Shown here piece by piece: positions 17,216-24,386 of a stretch of 24,386 bases of DNA (position 1 is the stretch's first letter; every line of letters begins with the position of its first letter). Made by a program: the position numbers and the translations under genes. The notes under the pieces are model-generated. The model did no database searches. It had not been told where the DNA came from and saw only the letters and a list, made by a program, of their open reading frames with translations. This DNA is from Chara braunii (taxonomy: Eukaryota > Streptophyta > Charophyceae > Charales > Characeae), in contig BFEA01000632.1 of the NCBI GenBank assembly GCA_003427395.1, positions 763,935-788,320 on the forward strand, given 5' to 3'.

Positions 17216-17291
17216 GGACATACTCCCACTAACGTTTTTGGCCCTTGCTTGTGTCTGGATTTACGGTAAAGTCCTGGTGTGAATATGCCCT
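17216..17291. mobile_element. Small TIR element, AGGGCATATTCACAC family, copy 2
   Basis: The left end GGACATACTCCCACTAACG and the reverse complement of the right end, TAGGGCATATTCACACCAGG, are imperfect inverted repeats. Both match the ends of the copy at 4493-4609. The internal phrase GGATTTACGGTAAAGTCC loosely echoes that copy's GGTACGGCCGTAATTGC region. It is shorter (76 bp) and has no coding capacity. Confidence 0.45.
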
Positions 17292-19753
17292 AAGTAGGCA
17301 CTATTGTAACTCTGAACCCAGGCTGGAAATCTCGGCTTTGACCGTCCTTGGGAAATTTCTAGTGTGACCGGACTTTCAAAGAGAGCCCAAACAAGACTGC
17401 ATGCGCACTACATTACTAGGATGTTGCTAGATGAATTTGGCTGTCCTTGGAAAACGGGTCCAGCGTCCCTTGGATACATGTATACATGAATGCGCGAGTA
17501 CAAGATGAGATGAAATGCCATTGATGTCTGTGGTGTCTGTACAGATGTATGAGCTGCCTAGAACTTGCCTCGTCACCCCATAGAGGGCGCCTAATCTGAA
17601 ATTCTGCGCTAGCATATTACCAGCAGCCCACTTTTCTTCCATAAACTGAAGCCGAAGTCGTACCTCCCCTGACCCTTACCTATGTAATCCAACAAGTGCC
17701 ATCTCAGAAGGAGGGAGAGTGACTGAAAAAGAACTCGGGATCTGAGAGAAGCCTGCTTGTAGACTGTGTAGCCTGCCTTTCCCTTTCATCCGACTCATTT
17801 GCTTTTCTCTTCCTACCTCTGTCCTAAGCCTGTGCAATGCAGATTTGTGAAGTTCGTGCAAATATGGCCTATTAAAACACCCGTACTTCCCGAAAGTTGG
17901 GCTGTTAACGTGCTGGCAACAGATGGGAGATAAGCGAGCCCTCTGGGCTGGGCTATATGCATGCACTTTAAATTCCTGAGCTCGAGAGGATTTCTCTATG
18001 AGAAGAAAAAAATGATGCCTCCTGTGCTTGCATGTCCTTGGCTGGCGGTAACCTGGCTGTGATTCATGCATCACAGTCCTGATGTATCTGCACCTTGGCT
18101 GGCGAAGTACTTGTGTCTTATATTCTGGCCATGATTCTTGCCACCACGAAAACCTAGACCTGCTGTAAAGGCCATATTTGCTCTTTTTTATGTTTGAAAT
18201 TTGAGTAGAATGTGCAGCAAGCATGCATGTACTTCAGCGAATATTTTTTTGCGGGAAAGGTTGGATGTGGAAAACACGGTTGGTTTCAAGGGAACAACAT
18301 TAATCATGCGGCTCTTTCCGTACCTGGAATGGAAGTAAACAGCTGTAGACATGGCTGATGAATCGATTGTTGTGCTGGCCGTCTTGGGGTGCGGAGTGAT
18401 GCAGGGTTGTTGGGAGGTGTGCACTGAGTGGAAAGTATGCATGGCTCTGTGAGGCAGACAAAATGGATAGCGCCACCTTCACAAGAGCTGCTGACGCAAA
18501 GGTAAAACTCCGTGGCGTTTCAATGTACTTGCATTGTTGATTAGTTCGTTGGTGTTCCAAAGGAGAACTCCCGGCCGCTGCATCTGCAATCTCAGGGTGT
18601 AAACCCTTCTTTCTGGCACATAGTCAAAAGGCTTGTATGGCCAATCTCCTCTGCCTACGGTTTACTGGGAAGTTCTGTTTGACGATATATATGTATAATA
18701 TAATAATGTATTAATTAAATCCACCCACATCAACAGATAGGACTGATGGTCAGAGCATGCACTCCTGCCTGCATGCAGGGGCCTCCGGTCTATTGGTGGG
18801 GAGCCATCACCTGATGGAAAGCAGGTCCAGCGTCCCCTGATTCTCAATAAGTGCGGTGTTCTGAAAACCAATTGTATAATTTGTAACATGGCCAGGTCAG
18901 CAAGGATCTCTGCGGAATCAATTCTTTGTCTTTGTGCATGGGTCTTGTCATTGCTCTTTGCATGAAGTGAGAGCTGAGAATCGCTGCATGCTTTCTCACC
19001 TCATGTCGTCTGCAGTTTTTTGGACCAGTAGGTATTTGGCAGAGGGCCTACTGACCCCTAAATGTCGCCTTGGTGTGGGAGTCCTTTTTTTGGGTGTCGA
19101 ACTGGCAGGATTCCTACGTTCTCTCTTTTCTCTCTTCTCTCTTCTTGTCCCTATAACCATTCCTAGGTTCATGGTAAATGTGTGTGCGGCGCTGCGCGCT
19201 ATGGAATTGCTTTCCAATGGAGGGGGGAAGGGGATAATTTTGGCTGTTTTGGGGGTTCAATGTTTCACAGACATCCCATCCTGCAGGTGCAAACATGGAG
19301 GACACCAGACATAAAAAAAAAAAAAAAAAACTTGAAAAACGTTGAAAAAACTAACCACGAAAATCGGAAACTGTTAATGCAATGCAGAGATTGCACTCTG
19401 AGAACTCTCAGATGAGTCTTTCTGAGATGTCTTTTGCCTTTGGACCTGTTCATTCTGAGTATTTTCGGCGTGCCTTGCACGAATGTGTGTCGTTCTGCTG
19501 AGTCTCAGATTTCTCAAGTACAAATCCTGTGCCCCGTTGTCTATTGCTGTGTCTCCGGAGGGGCAACTTGAAGTTGCAGTAGCCACCGGGCTAAGACAGA
19601 AATTTGTCAGTAGCACCTCCGGATAGAGGTAGGAGGACGGATAGAGATGGATAGAAAAATTCGTAAGGACGCAGTAAAGATTCTGCAACAACTTGGAAAT
19701 GCTGGGAGTCTGGAAGACTTAGAGTAGAATAATGATGGTAGTGCAGGTCTAAT
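17292..19753. other. Long stretch without a supported gene
   Basis: Contains only short motif-less frames. Items seen: GTCCAGCGTCCC with flanking similarity at 17459-17475 and 18826-18840 (about 24 bp shared); an A/T-rich island near 18680-18720; a (TCTCT) cluster near 19120-19147; and an A17 run near 19312-19330. A 182-codon minus-strand frame (17676-18224) has no recognisable domain and is rich in Arg, Ser and His. Confidence 0.4.
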
Positions 19754-19831
19754 TTCTAGTGTGAAACAACAATGGGCTTAGTGCAGGTGAGATTCTAGTG
19801 TGAAACACCAATGGGCTTAGCTCAGTTGGAA
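19754..19831. repeat. 39-bp direct duplication at a SINE start
   Basis: TTCTAGTGTGAAACAACAAT then GGGCTTAG (from 19754) recurs as TTCTAGTGTGAAACACCAAT then GGGCTTAG (from 19793), period 39. The second copy runs straight into the SINE A box, so the duplication includes the first bases of the SINE or its target. Confidence 0.85.
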
Positions 19832-19995
19832 CACCCCCACAAACTCTTGAAGTGCAGACCTGATTTCGGATCCGGATGGAGGCAGATGAACAAATTTCCT
19901 GAATTACCTGGGGCCGGTTAGTTTCACGATGATATCTCATGGCTGTCGCCCTTTTATAGAAAGAGAGAACAGAAAAACGAAAACAAAAAAAGATT
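19813..19995 (+). mobile_element. tRNA-related SINE, copy 3
   Basis: The A box TTAGCTCAGTTGGAACACC is almost a textbook tRNA D-arm. After the tRNA-like AAACTCTTGAAG comes a decayed B box (GATTTCGGATCC). The body shows CAGATGAACAAATTTCC, CCTGGGGCCGGTTAGTTTCA and GATGATATCTCATGGCTGTC, matching copies 1 and 2 block by block. It ends in an A-rich stretch. It is the only copy on the + strand. Confidence 0.7.
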
Positions 19996-20129
19996 ATAGT
20001 CTGAAATGATGTTTCGACCTCTTTTGGGAACCCATAGGACTGGGGTAGGGGTAGATATGTCCAGGAGTCACCTGGGTGGAGATGAAGTTTGGCTGCTGAA
20101 CCTACTGCTCCAGCAAGCACATGAGTTAG

Positions 20130-20704
20130 GGCTGGTTCATTGTGCACTAACTCCGGCCACGGTGCTCCTGCTCCGCTGGAGAGAGAAGAAGGCGAAGCAA
20201 GCTTGAGGGTGGAGGGAGCTTTGAGTTAGGGAAGACCCCAATCATTTTTTTGAGGTGGGAGGACTGGCTATGGTGATGAGTGTACGTCCCCACCTTGGGC
20301 TATGGTAGAGGGTATAGAGCTTCATTAGACCTGAAGGCGGAATTATGGAAACTATGTGCGGCTTCCCTTTGCCTATGGTCAAATGTCCTCTCCTTTTCTA
20401 GGAAGTACAACATTGAGTACTTGTTCCGCATTGCACTCACTGCGATTATGATCCTGCTGCTTCGACAGAGGGAGATGAAGGTGGAGCAAGCCAGAGGGCA
20501 GAGGAAGAGCTTAGAGCCAAAGAAGGCGGCCCTCATGGCTATGGAGGTGGTTCTGAGTGTACAGGACTGGCTATGGTGATGGGTCTGCAGGGTCACATGG
20601 GCCTAAGATAGAAGGTAGAGAGCTTCATTTGGCCTGTGCGAGAAGGCAGGAGGGAATGTGATGGAGACTTTGCCTATTGCTGACTGTCATCTTCTCTCCC
20701 AAGG
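20130..20704 (+). repeat. Tandem duplication of an exon-intron-like unit, about 300 bp
   Basis: The unit starting near 20130 and that starting near 20403 share GCACTMACTSCG, CTCCTGCT/ATCCTGCTGCT, GAGCAAGC/GAAGCAAGC, GGACTGGCTATGGTGATG (20263 and 20564), TAGAGAGCTTCATT/TATAGAGCTTCATT, and a pyrimidine-rich end with AGG (TTTTCTAGG at 20401, TCTCCCAAGG at 20704). Offsets grow from 287 to 303 bp through small indels. Each unit looks like an exon followed by an intron ending at an acceptor. Divergence is considerable. Confidence 0.6.
20402..20579 (+). CDS. Possible exon in the duplicated unit, unknown
   Basis: Downstream of the acceptor-like CTCCTTTTCTAG the frame reads KYNIEYLFRIALTAIMILLL, then RQREMKVEQARGQRKSLEPK and a hydrophobic end, stopping at TGA (20577-20579) unless spliced at CTATG|GTGATG. 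The pattern is a short hydrophobic segment followed by a basic, coil-like one. The upstream unit encodes a shorter, stop-interrupted relative (LLLRWREKKAKQA). N-termini of some transposase genes look like this, but no diagnostic motif is present. Confidence 0.25.
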
Positions 20705-20900
20705 TTGGGCTTACTAAAAGAATGCGCTTTCAGGGTTTGGTTGGACAGATACTTCACCTGAGATAGTGGCATTGGTGCTGCTGGTGCAGGGGAGAGGAGT
20801 AGGGGTTGTGTTGTCCTGTGCACATCGCACTTGCGTAGCTCGACAACAATGTAATGAAGAATCCAAAGATTCGAAGGCCTTAAAAAAAGGAAAATGAACT

Positions 20901-21412
20901 AGGCTGTTTTCCCGGGCGCCCGGGCAACCAACTTCTGCCCGGGTACACGCCCGGATGCCCGGCCAGGCATGACCCCCGGGCAGGGTTCCGGGCAGCCCCA
21001 GCGCCAAAAAAAAAAAAAAAAAACTCAAAAAATTCCGGAAAAAAACTATGTTGTGTAGGATTGAAATGCAAACCACTTTTGGCTGAGGGTCACATTATGA
21101 TTCCTCACAGAATCGGAGATAAAAAAGAAAATAACAGAATCACACAAAGGCACCCCCCTTTAGACCCCTTTAGCCCCTTTAAAACCAATTTATACCCCCC
21201 TCCCCCCCCCCTTGACAGCCAACTCGCAAAAAACGAAATGAGCCCGGATTAAGAGTCCTCTGCTAGAGCGCAGAAAACCAAAAAAAAAAAAAAAAAATCT
21301 TTTTTTTTTTTTTTTTTTTGCACGCCCGGGTACCCCGGGCGTCAGACCCCCCCGGGTGTCACGCCCGGGTGCCCGGCCGGGCAGGACCGGCCGGGCGTGA
21401 GAATCTTCCTAG
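20901..21412 (-). mobile_element. GC-armed TIR element, copy B (inverted)
   Basis: Read on the minus strand this begins CTAGGAAGATTCTCACGCCC and ends GGGAAAACAGCCT, like copy A at 11849-12311. The shared interior includes GGCTGTCAAGG, the G-tract block, CTCCGATTC and ACCCTCAGCCAAAAG. Flanks AAAATGAACT (left) and AAAATCAAAG (right) agree at 7 of 10 positions, consistent with an old 10-bp duplication. Copy B has an extra GC-rich segment (21326-21368) and long A and T runs at 21281-21319. There is no coding capacity. Confidence 0.8.
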
Positions 21413-21453
21413 AAAATCAAAGCAAAGGAATTCTGGAACCAGACAAAAGTGTA

Positions 21454-21573
21454 GTATCGTTCTCAACCTTTTGGCTAAGATCAAGTGTAATATAATACTA
21501 ATATCTGATCAGCTTAATCTCTGGTCAGGTGGTCCATTGTACCACGATGATATTGGAAAAAAAAAAAAAAAAA
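21454..21573 (+). pseudogene. U2 snRNA-like retrocopy with poly(A) tail
   Basis: CCTTTTGGCTAAGATCAAGT and flanking bases match the U2 5' end. The branch-pairing GTAGTA is changed to GTAATA. Stem IIa can form as CTGATCAG/CTGGTCAG and stem IIb as GTGGT/ACCAC, both with sequence different from plant U2 but still paired. After GATATTGG the Sm site is missing and 17 A bases follow. Loss of the 3' half and the A-tail mark it as retrotransposed. Upstream lies AAGTGTAGTATC, itself a U2 internal phrase, so the 5' junction may be chimeric. Confidence 0.75.
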
Positions 21574-21615
21574 GGAAACAGTAAAAAAGAAAAACAAAAT
21601 GGATGAGCAGTGATC

Positions 21616-21655
21616 TGTCTCCTTCTCCTTCTCCTTCTCCTTCTCCTTCTCCCTC
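21616..21655. repeat. (CTTCTC)n microsatellite
   Basis: About six CTTCTC units on the + strand, followed by CTGCCGCTGCTGC. Apparent minus-strand frames of Gly-Glu or Arg repeats here reflect this tract. Confidence 0.92.
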
Positions 21656-21689
21656 TGCCGCTGCTGCTTGTTGCTTTGTTTTCTGTGTT

Positions 21690-21757
21690 GTTTGGGAGGG
21701 ACATATTTGAAATAACAAGCTTAAGCTGTTTGGAGGGACGCATTTGAAACAACAACT
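21690..21757. repeat. Direct duplication, about 38-bp period
   Basis: GTTTGGGAGGGACATATTTG then AAATAACAA is followed by GTTTGGAGGGACGCATTTGA then AACAACAA. TTGTTTTCTGTGTT occurs on both sides of the pair (around 21676 and 21765). Confidence 0.8.
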
Positions 21758-22382
21758 CATGTTGTTCTGTTTTCTGTGTTCTTTTTTGCTCTCTTGTGGA
21801 TCTGGTCTTTTACATTGGCACATGGAAGTCCAGGCAGCAGGGATCAAAGTAAGTGAATGTGGGCCCTCTCCCAGTTTTTTACCATGAAAAAAAAAAACAA
21901 AGTCTATGTCTTTGACTCTTTGTCAACTCTGTGAATAATTATGCGTGCTTCTGGTCAGCATTCGATTGCGATTTCATTTGATGTGGAAGGTTTCTGGCCC
22001 TCCCTGGGGTGTCTAATGCATAATCAGGCTGTTATTGGGACTTACAGAATAGGAAAGATTTTTGGTGTTGTTCGATAACCGTCTGTTAGGGTTCATAAGG
22101 ATTCTTGGGGGTCACTTGGACAGGGCAAACAGGAAATATAAAGTCCTTTGTGGGCAGAGTCCCGGCAGACACTTAAAGCGGGTTTCGTTTGCACAACATA
22201 CTTTTCTCTTTTGTCCTTTGCAGAATGAAGATTTGAGGACCTGTCCCCTTCCTCTCATGGCAAACCACTTATTCTTCTTCTTGTTTTTTAAATTTAATAA
22301 TAACTCAGATGTATTATATTACTTCCTGAAAACGGGGTTCAGGATCCCTTACATGGGTTACATTATCACACTTTCCCCTGTC
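21758..22382. other. No gene recognised
   Basis: One + strand frame (22062-22400) is open but ends in low-complexity hydrophobic sequence without motifs. No shared repeat was seen. Confidence 0.4.
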
Positions 22383-22479
22383 ATGGTTGAGAGACCCTGA
22401 GACAACCACATTGATTACTTCCTCCCTCATTATGGCCGAGAGGACCCTGAGACAACGGCATTGATTACTTCCTCGACCA
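22383..22479. repeat. 49-bp tandem duplication
   Basis: Two units, 22383-22431 and 22432-22479. Shared phrases are ATGGYYGAGAG, ACCCTGAGACAAC and CATTGATTACTTCCTC. Differences are few, so the duplication is fairly young. Confidence 0.9.
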
Positions 22480-22590
22480 GGAAGGATTTATCCATGCTGC
22501 AGCTTGAAATCTTTTTTCTTTATAACTGCGTTTTTTTTGTTTTTTGGTTTGTTTTTGTTTATTTATTTAATTTGGACCATTTCTCGATTT

Positions 22591-22791
22591 AAACCACTAG
22601 TACCTTTGCCGAGTGGGAAAGTAGTGGGCGTCGGGTGGGCCTCCGACCTTTTAGGAGGCCGAAACGAAACGACGGACGCCGATGAGATATATCGATGGCA
22701 GCCGTCATCGGGCCCGGCCTCCGATCTTTTAGGAGTTTGCGAAAACTGCCAATTTTCCCTATTTTCCCAAGACTGGCGGAGGTACCAACTT
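22591..22791 (-). mobile_element. 200-bp TIR element family, copy 3
   Basis: The left end AAACCACTAGTACCTTTGCC corresponds to the right end of copy 1, so this copy is inverted. The interior matches the reverse complement of copy 1 almost throughout, for example GGGTGGGCCTCC, AACGAAACGACGG and CCCTATTTTCCCAA. The right end has decayed to GGCGGAGGTACCAACTT. A TA precedes the intact end. Confidence 0.8.
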
Positions 22792-22806
22792 CTTCCGCCG
22801 AACATA

Positions 22807-22889
22807 ACGCATATGCGTTGTAAACGAATACAACACATACCGTGCGTTGTATTCGGTATGTGTTGTATTCGTTTACAACGCATATGCGT
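22807..22889. repeat. Perfect 35-bp palindrome with 13-base loop
   Basis: The arm 22807-22841 (ACGCATATGCGTTGTAAACG onward) is the exact reverse complement of 22855-22889. The loop GTGCGTTGTATTC itself repeats an arm phrase (GTTGTATTC). It begins about 15 bp beyond the end of the 200-bp element. The related phrases ATTCGAATACAACA and ATAACGCATATGC recur at 23385-23437, next to the U6-like sequence. Confidence 0.97.
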
Positions 22890-23439
22890 CATGTCCGAGT
22901 GAACGAGACCAACTTTACCTGCACAAGGGAGTCGGGTCCAGGCTGAGTAGGCTCAGTTCTGGACCACGGCTGGGGGCCTCGGAGCCTTGGCAAAAAGGTA
23001 AAAGTAAAGTAGCAACATACCTTTCCATGTTCTGGGTTGAGTTTCATTCCTTCCCCCTACTTGGGTCCTTGCTCCACTCCTCAACAAATGTGCAAAATGA
23101 GAATGAATCTTCCACGAGAACATGGACAAATACAACCCCTTTCTTTTTTGTCTCGGTGACCACGGTAGTGCAGCGAGGCCTTGGTGAGTGACTTTCTGAT
23201 TTTTCCACTTTCTTGGTCACACCACATTCTTGGCTGTCAGAAGCGACTTCGTGCACGGAGAGAGAGAGAGAGAGAGACGCTATGCCCAAGGCCAAAACAC
23301 AACACAGCTGTGATTACGGGCCTGTCCCGTTCACCAGGGCAAGAACCGAGCAGGCGTTGACCTTCGGGGGAAAAAAAAAGGTTATATTCGAATACAACAA
23401 TTTTCTCTTCGTGAAATTAAAATATAACGCATATGCTTA
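22890..23439. other. No gene recognised; contains (GA)n at 23257-23278
   Basis: Short frames only. A (GA)11 microsatellite lies at 23257-23278. The last 55 bp are A/T-rich and carry phrases from the upstream palindrome. Confidence 0.5.
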
Positions 23440-23522
23440 GTGCTTTAACATGTGCTATCCTTGTGCAGGGATCATGCTAATTTTCTGTATCGTTCCAATT
23501 TCAATGGATGTCTCGAAGAACG
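23440..23522 (-). pseudogene. U6 snRNA-like sequence, 3'-truncated
   Basis: On the minus strand it reads TTCTTCGAGACATCCATTGA, then AATTGGAACGATACAGAAAA, then TTAGCATGATCCCTGCACAA and GGATAGCAC. This follows U6 from the 5' stem-loop through the internal region. The AGC triad is kept. The ACAGAGA box is broken (ACAGAAAA with two bases lost), and the last 20-odd bases and oligo-T terminator are absent. No clear TATA or upstream element sits at the usual distance before it. It is therefore a pseudogene or highly diverged copy. Confidence 0.75.
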
Positions 23523-23589
23523 ATTTTGTGTTTATGATCTGTGTACCGTATTCGTCGTCAATTTTCTGAATAAATGATTGGGATTCGCT

Positions 23590-24260
23590 TCATGAGATTT
23601 GGGAAGAGCGGGATAAGGAGCAGCAGCAGGAGGAGCTGGATGATAGGGACGAAAGAACAGGAGGAGGGGGGGCGGCGTGAAGAGCAAGGGGACAAGGCCA
23701 GTGAACGGGCCACAGAAAGAGAGAGAGAGAGCGGTTAAAGAATGGCCTGTTTTCCTAACGAGGAGCAAGACGAAAAAGAGGAGGTGCAAGATCAGCATGA
23801 GAATCCAGGTTTGTGGAGGCAGGGAACTGAGTGGGAGGAGCGGGAGGAGCAGGAGAGGGAGTGACAGGAGGATCGGGAATGGCAGCAGTAGTAGTAGGAT
23901 GAAGAAGAGGACGGGGTGAGGAAGCCAAGGAAGCAAAGGAGGTGGAGAGGGAGGAAGAGGAGGCAGAGGACGGAGGGAAGAGCGGACCAGAGCAAGTTGG
24001 GAGGGCGACAAGTAGAGGAGGAGCGGGAGGAGGAAGAGTGGGAGGAGCAGGAGCAGGAGCGGGAGGAGGAGCGGGAGCGGGGGGAGCGGAAACGGCAGCA
24101 GGCGGATGGGTAAGAGAAGCGGGAGCGAGAGGAGCCAGAACGGCAGGATGGCAGGCAAGAGGGGAGGGAGCTGGAGGAGGAGGAAAACGGCGAGGAGTAG
24201 GAGGTGGAGGAAGAAGAGAGGGCGATGAGTGGGAAGAGGAGGGGGAGGACAAGGAGTGGG
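23590..24260. repeat. Purine-rich low-complexity tract
   Basis: The + strand is dominated by GGAGGA, GCGGGAGGA and GAGCAG motifs in irregular order. Any + frame gives Glu/Arg/Gly-rich text and any minus frame gives Pro/Ala/Leu/Ser-rich text up to 208 codons. Stop-free length here is a composition effect. One short + frame near 23585-23680 (IWEERDKEQQQEELDDRDER) could be a true acidic coiled-coil remnant. The strand asymmetry could support triplex or R-loop structure. Confidence 0.8.
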
Positions 24261-24293
24261 ATGACTGGCCTCCCTTTTTTTGGTTTGCTATCG

Positions 24294-24294
24294 G

Positions 24295-24386
<92 letters not shown>
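24294..24386. repeat. (GT)n(GA)n compound microsatellite at window end
   Basis: GT alternation to 24332, then GA alternation to the last base. The order GT then GA is the same as at 84-175 near the start of the window. The tract runs off the end. Confidence 0.97.

Noticed and set aside
17676-18224. Minus-strand 182-codon frame
   Set aside because: Arg/Ser/His-rich composition without any motif, splice signals or homologous copy. Length alone is not convincing in 24 kb.
18735-18800. tRNA-like stretch GATGGTCAGAGCATGC with later CCGGTCTATTGG
   Set aside because: Acceptor and T stems do not pair, and the B box is not acceptable.
23532-24252. Minus-strand frames of 165 and 208 codons rich in Pro, Ala, Leu and Ser, resembling cell-wall proteins
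   Set aside because: The DNA is a purine-rich low-complexity tract, so stops are rare in every frame. Different minus frames look equally 'protein-like' and none has a signal peptide plus ordered repeat.
1-24386. CRISPR arrays, bacterial operons, ribosome-binding sites, rRNA genes
   Set aside because: No regularly spaced repeats with unique spacers and no rRNA core motifs were seen. The sequence is eukaryotic in character.

Overview
This is a eukaryotic, gene-poor, repeat-dense stretch of nuclear DNA. Long (GA)n and (GT)n microsatellites, tRNA-type SINEs, small inverted-repeat transposons, poly(A)-tailed snRNA pseudogenes and GT-AG splice signals all exclude a bacterial or organellar origin. 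The overall flavour suggests a plant-lineage genome, perhaps a large charophyte or bryophyte one, but no recognisable conserved protein is present, so that is inference. The window starts and ends inside (GA)n tracts. This may mean it is a whole scaffold broken at microsatellites.

Layout. Bases 1-2100 hold local tandem duplications: a (GT)(GA) microsatellite in a two-copy unit, a 63-bp duplication, a 212/294-bp duplication with a triplicated 33-mer whose minus strand resembles the 5' part of U6 snRNA, and a 36-bp repeat. Bases 2400-7200 hold diverged dispersed repeats, hairpin elements and a pair of mutually homologous segments (about 2405-2625 and 6250-6470). Bases 7800-12470 hold a 200-bp inverted-repeat element, two low-confidence convergent ORFs, and a nest in which a SINE and a 463-bp TIR element with a perfect 10-bp target-site duplication lie inside a possible larger GC-rich foldback element. 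Bases 13200-16910 hold a 31-bp repeat with an inverted arm, a U2 fragment, more element copies and the best candidate gene fragment: an 85-codon-length exon at 16409-16663 with a duplicated 3' splice site. Bases 17200-21600 hold another small element, a third SINE, a tandem exon-intron duplication, the second TIR-element copy in inverted orientation, and a U2-like sequence that keeps stem-loops IIa and IIb but ends in poly(A). Bases 22380-24386 hold a 49-bp tandem repeat, the third 200-bp element, a 35-bp perfect palindrome, a U6-like sequence on the minus strand and a purine-rich minisatellite-like tract.

No complete, confidently functional gene is visible. The useful content is the set of repeat families reconstructed by comparing the window with itself: (1) a tRNA-related SINE, three copies; (2) a 170-200-bp element with AAACCACTAGTACC ends, three copies plus related ends; (3) a GC-rich TIR element with about 10-bp duplications, two copies; (4) snRNA-derived sequences, two U2 and several U6; (5) a short AGGGCATATTCACAC-ended element, two copies. 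All alignments were done by eye, so boundaries are approximate.
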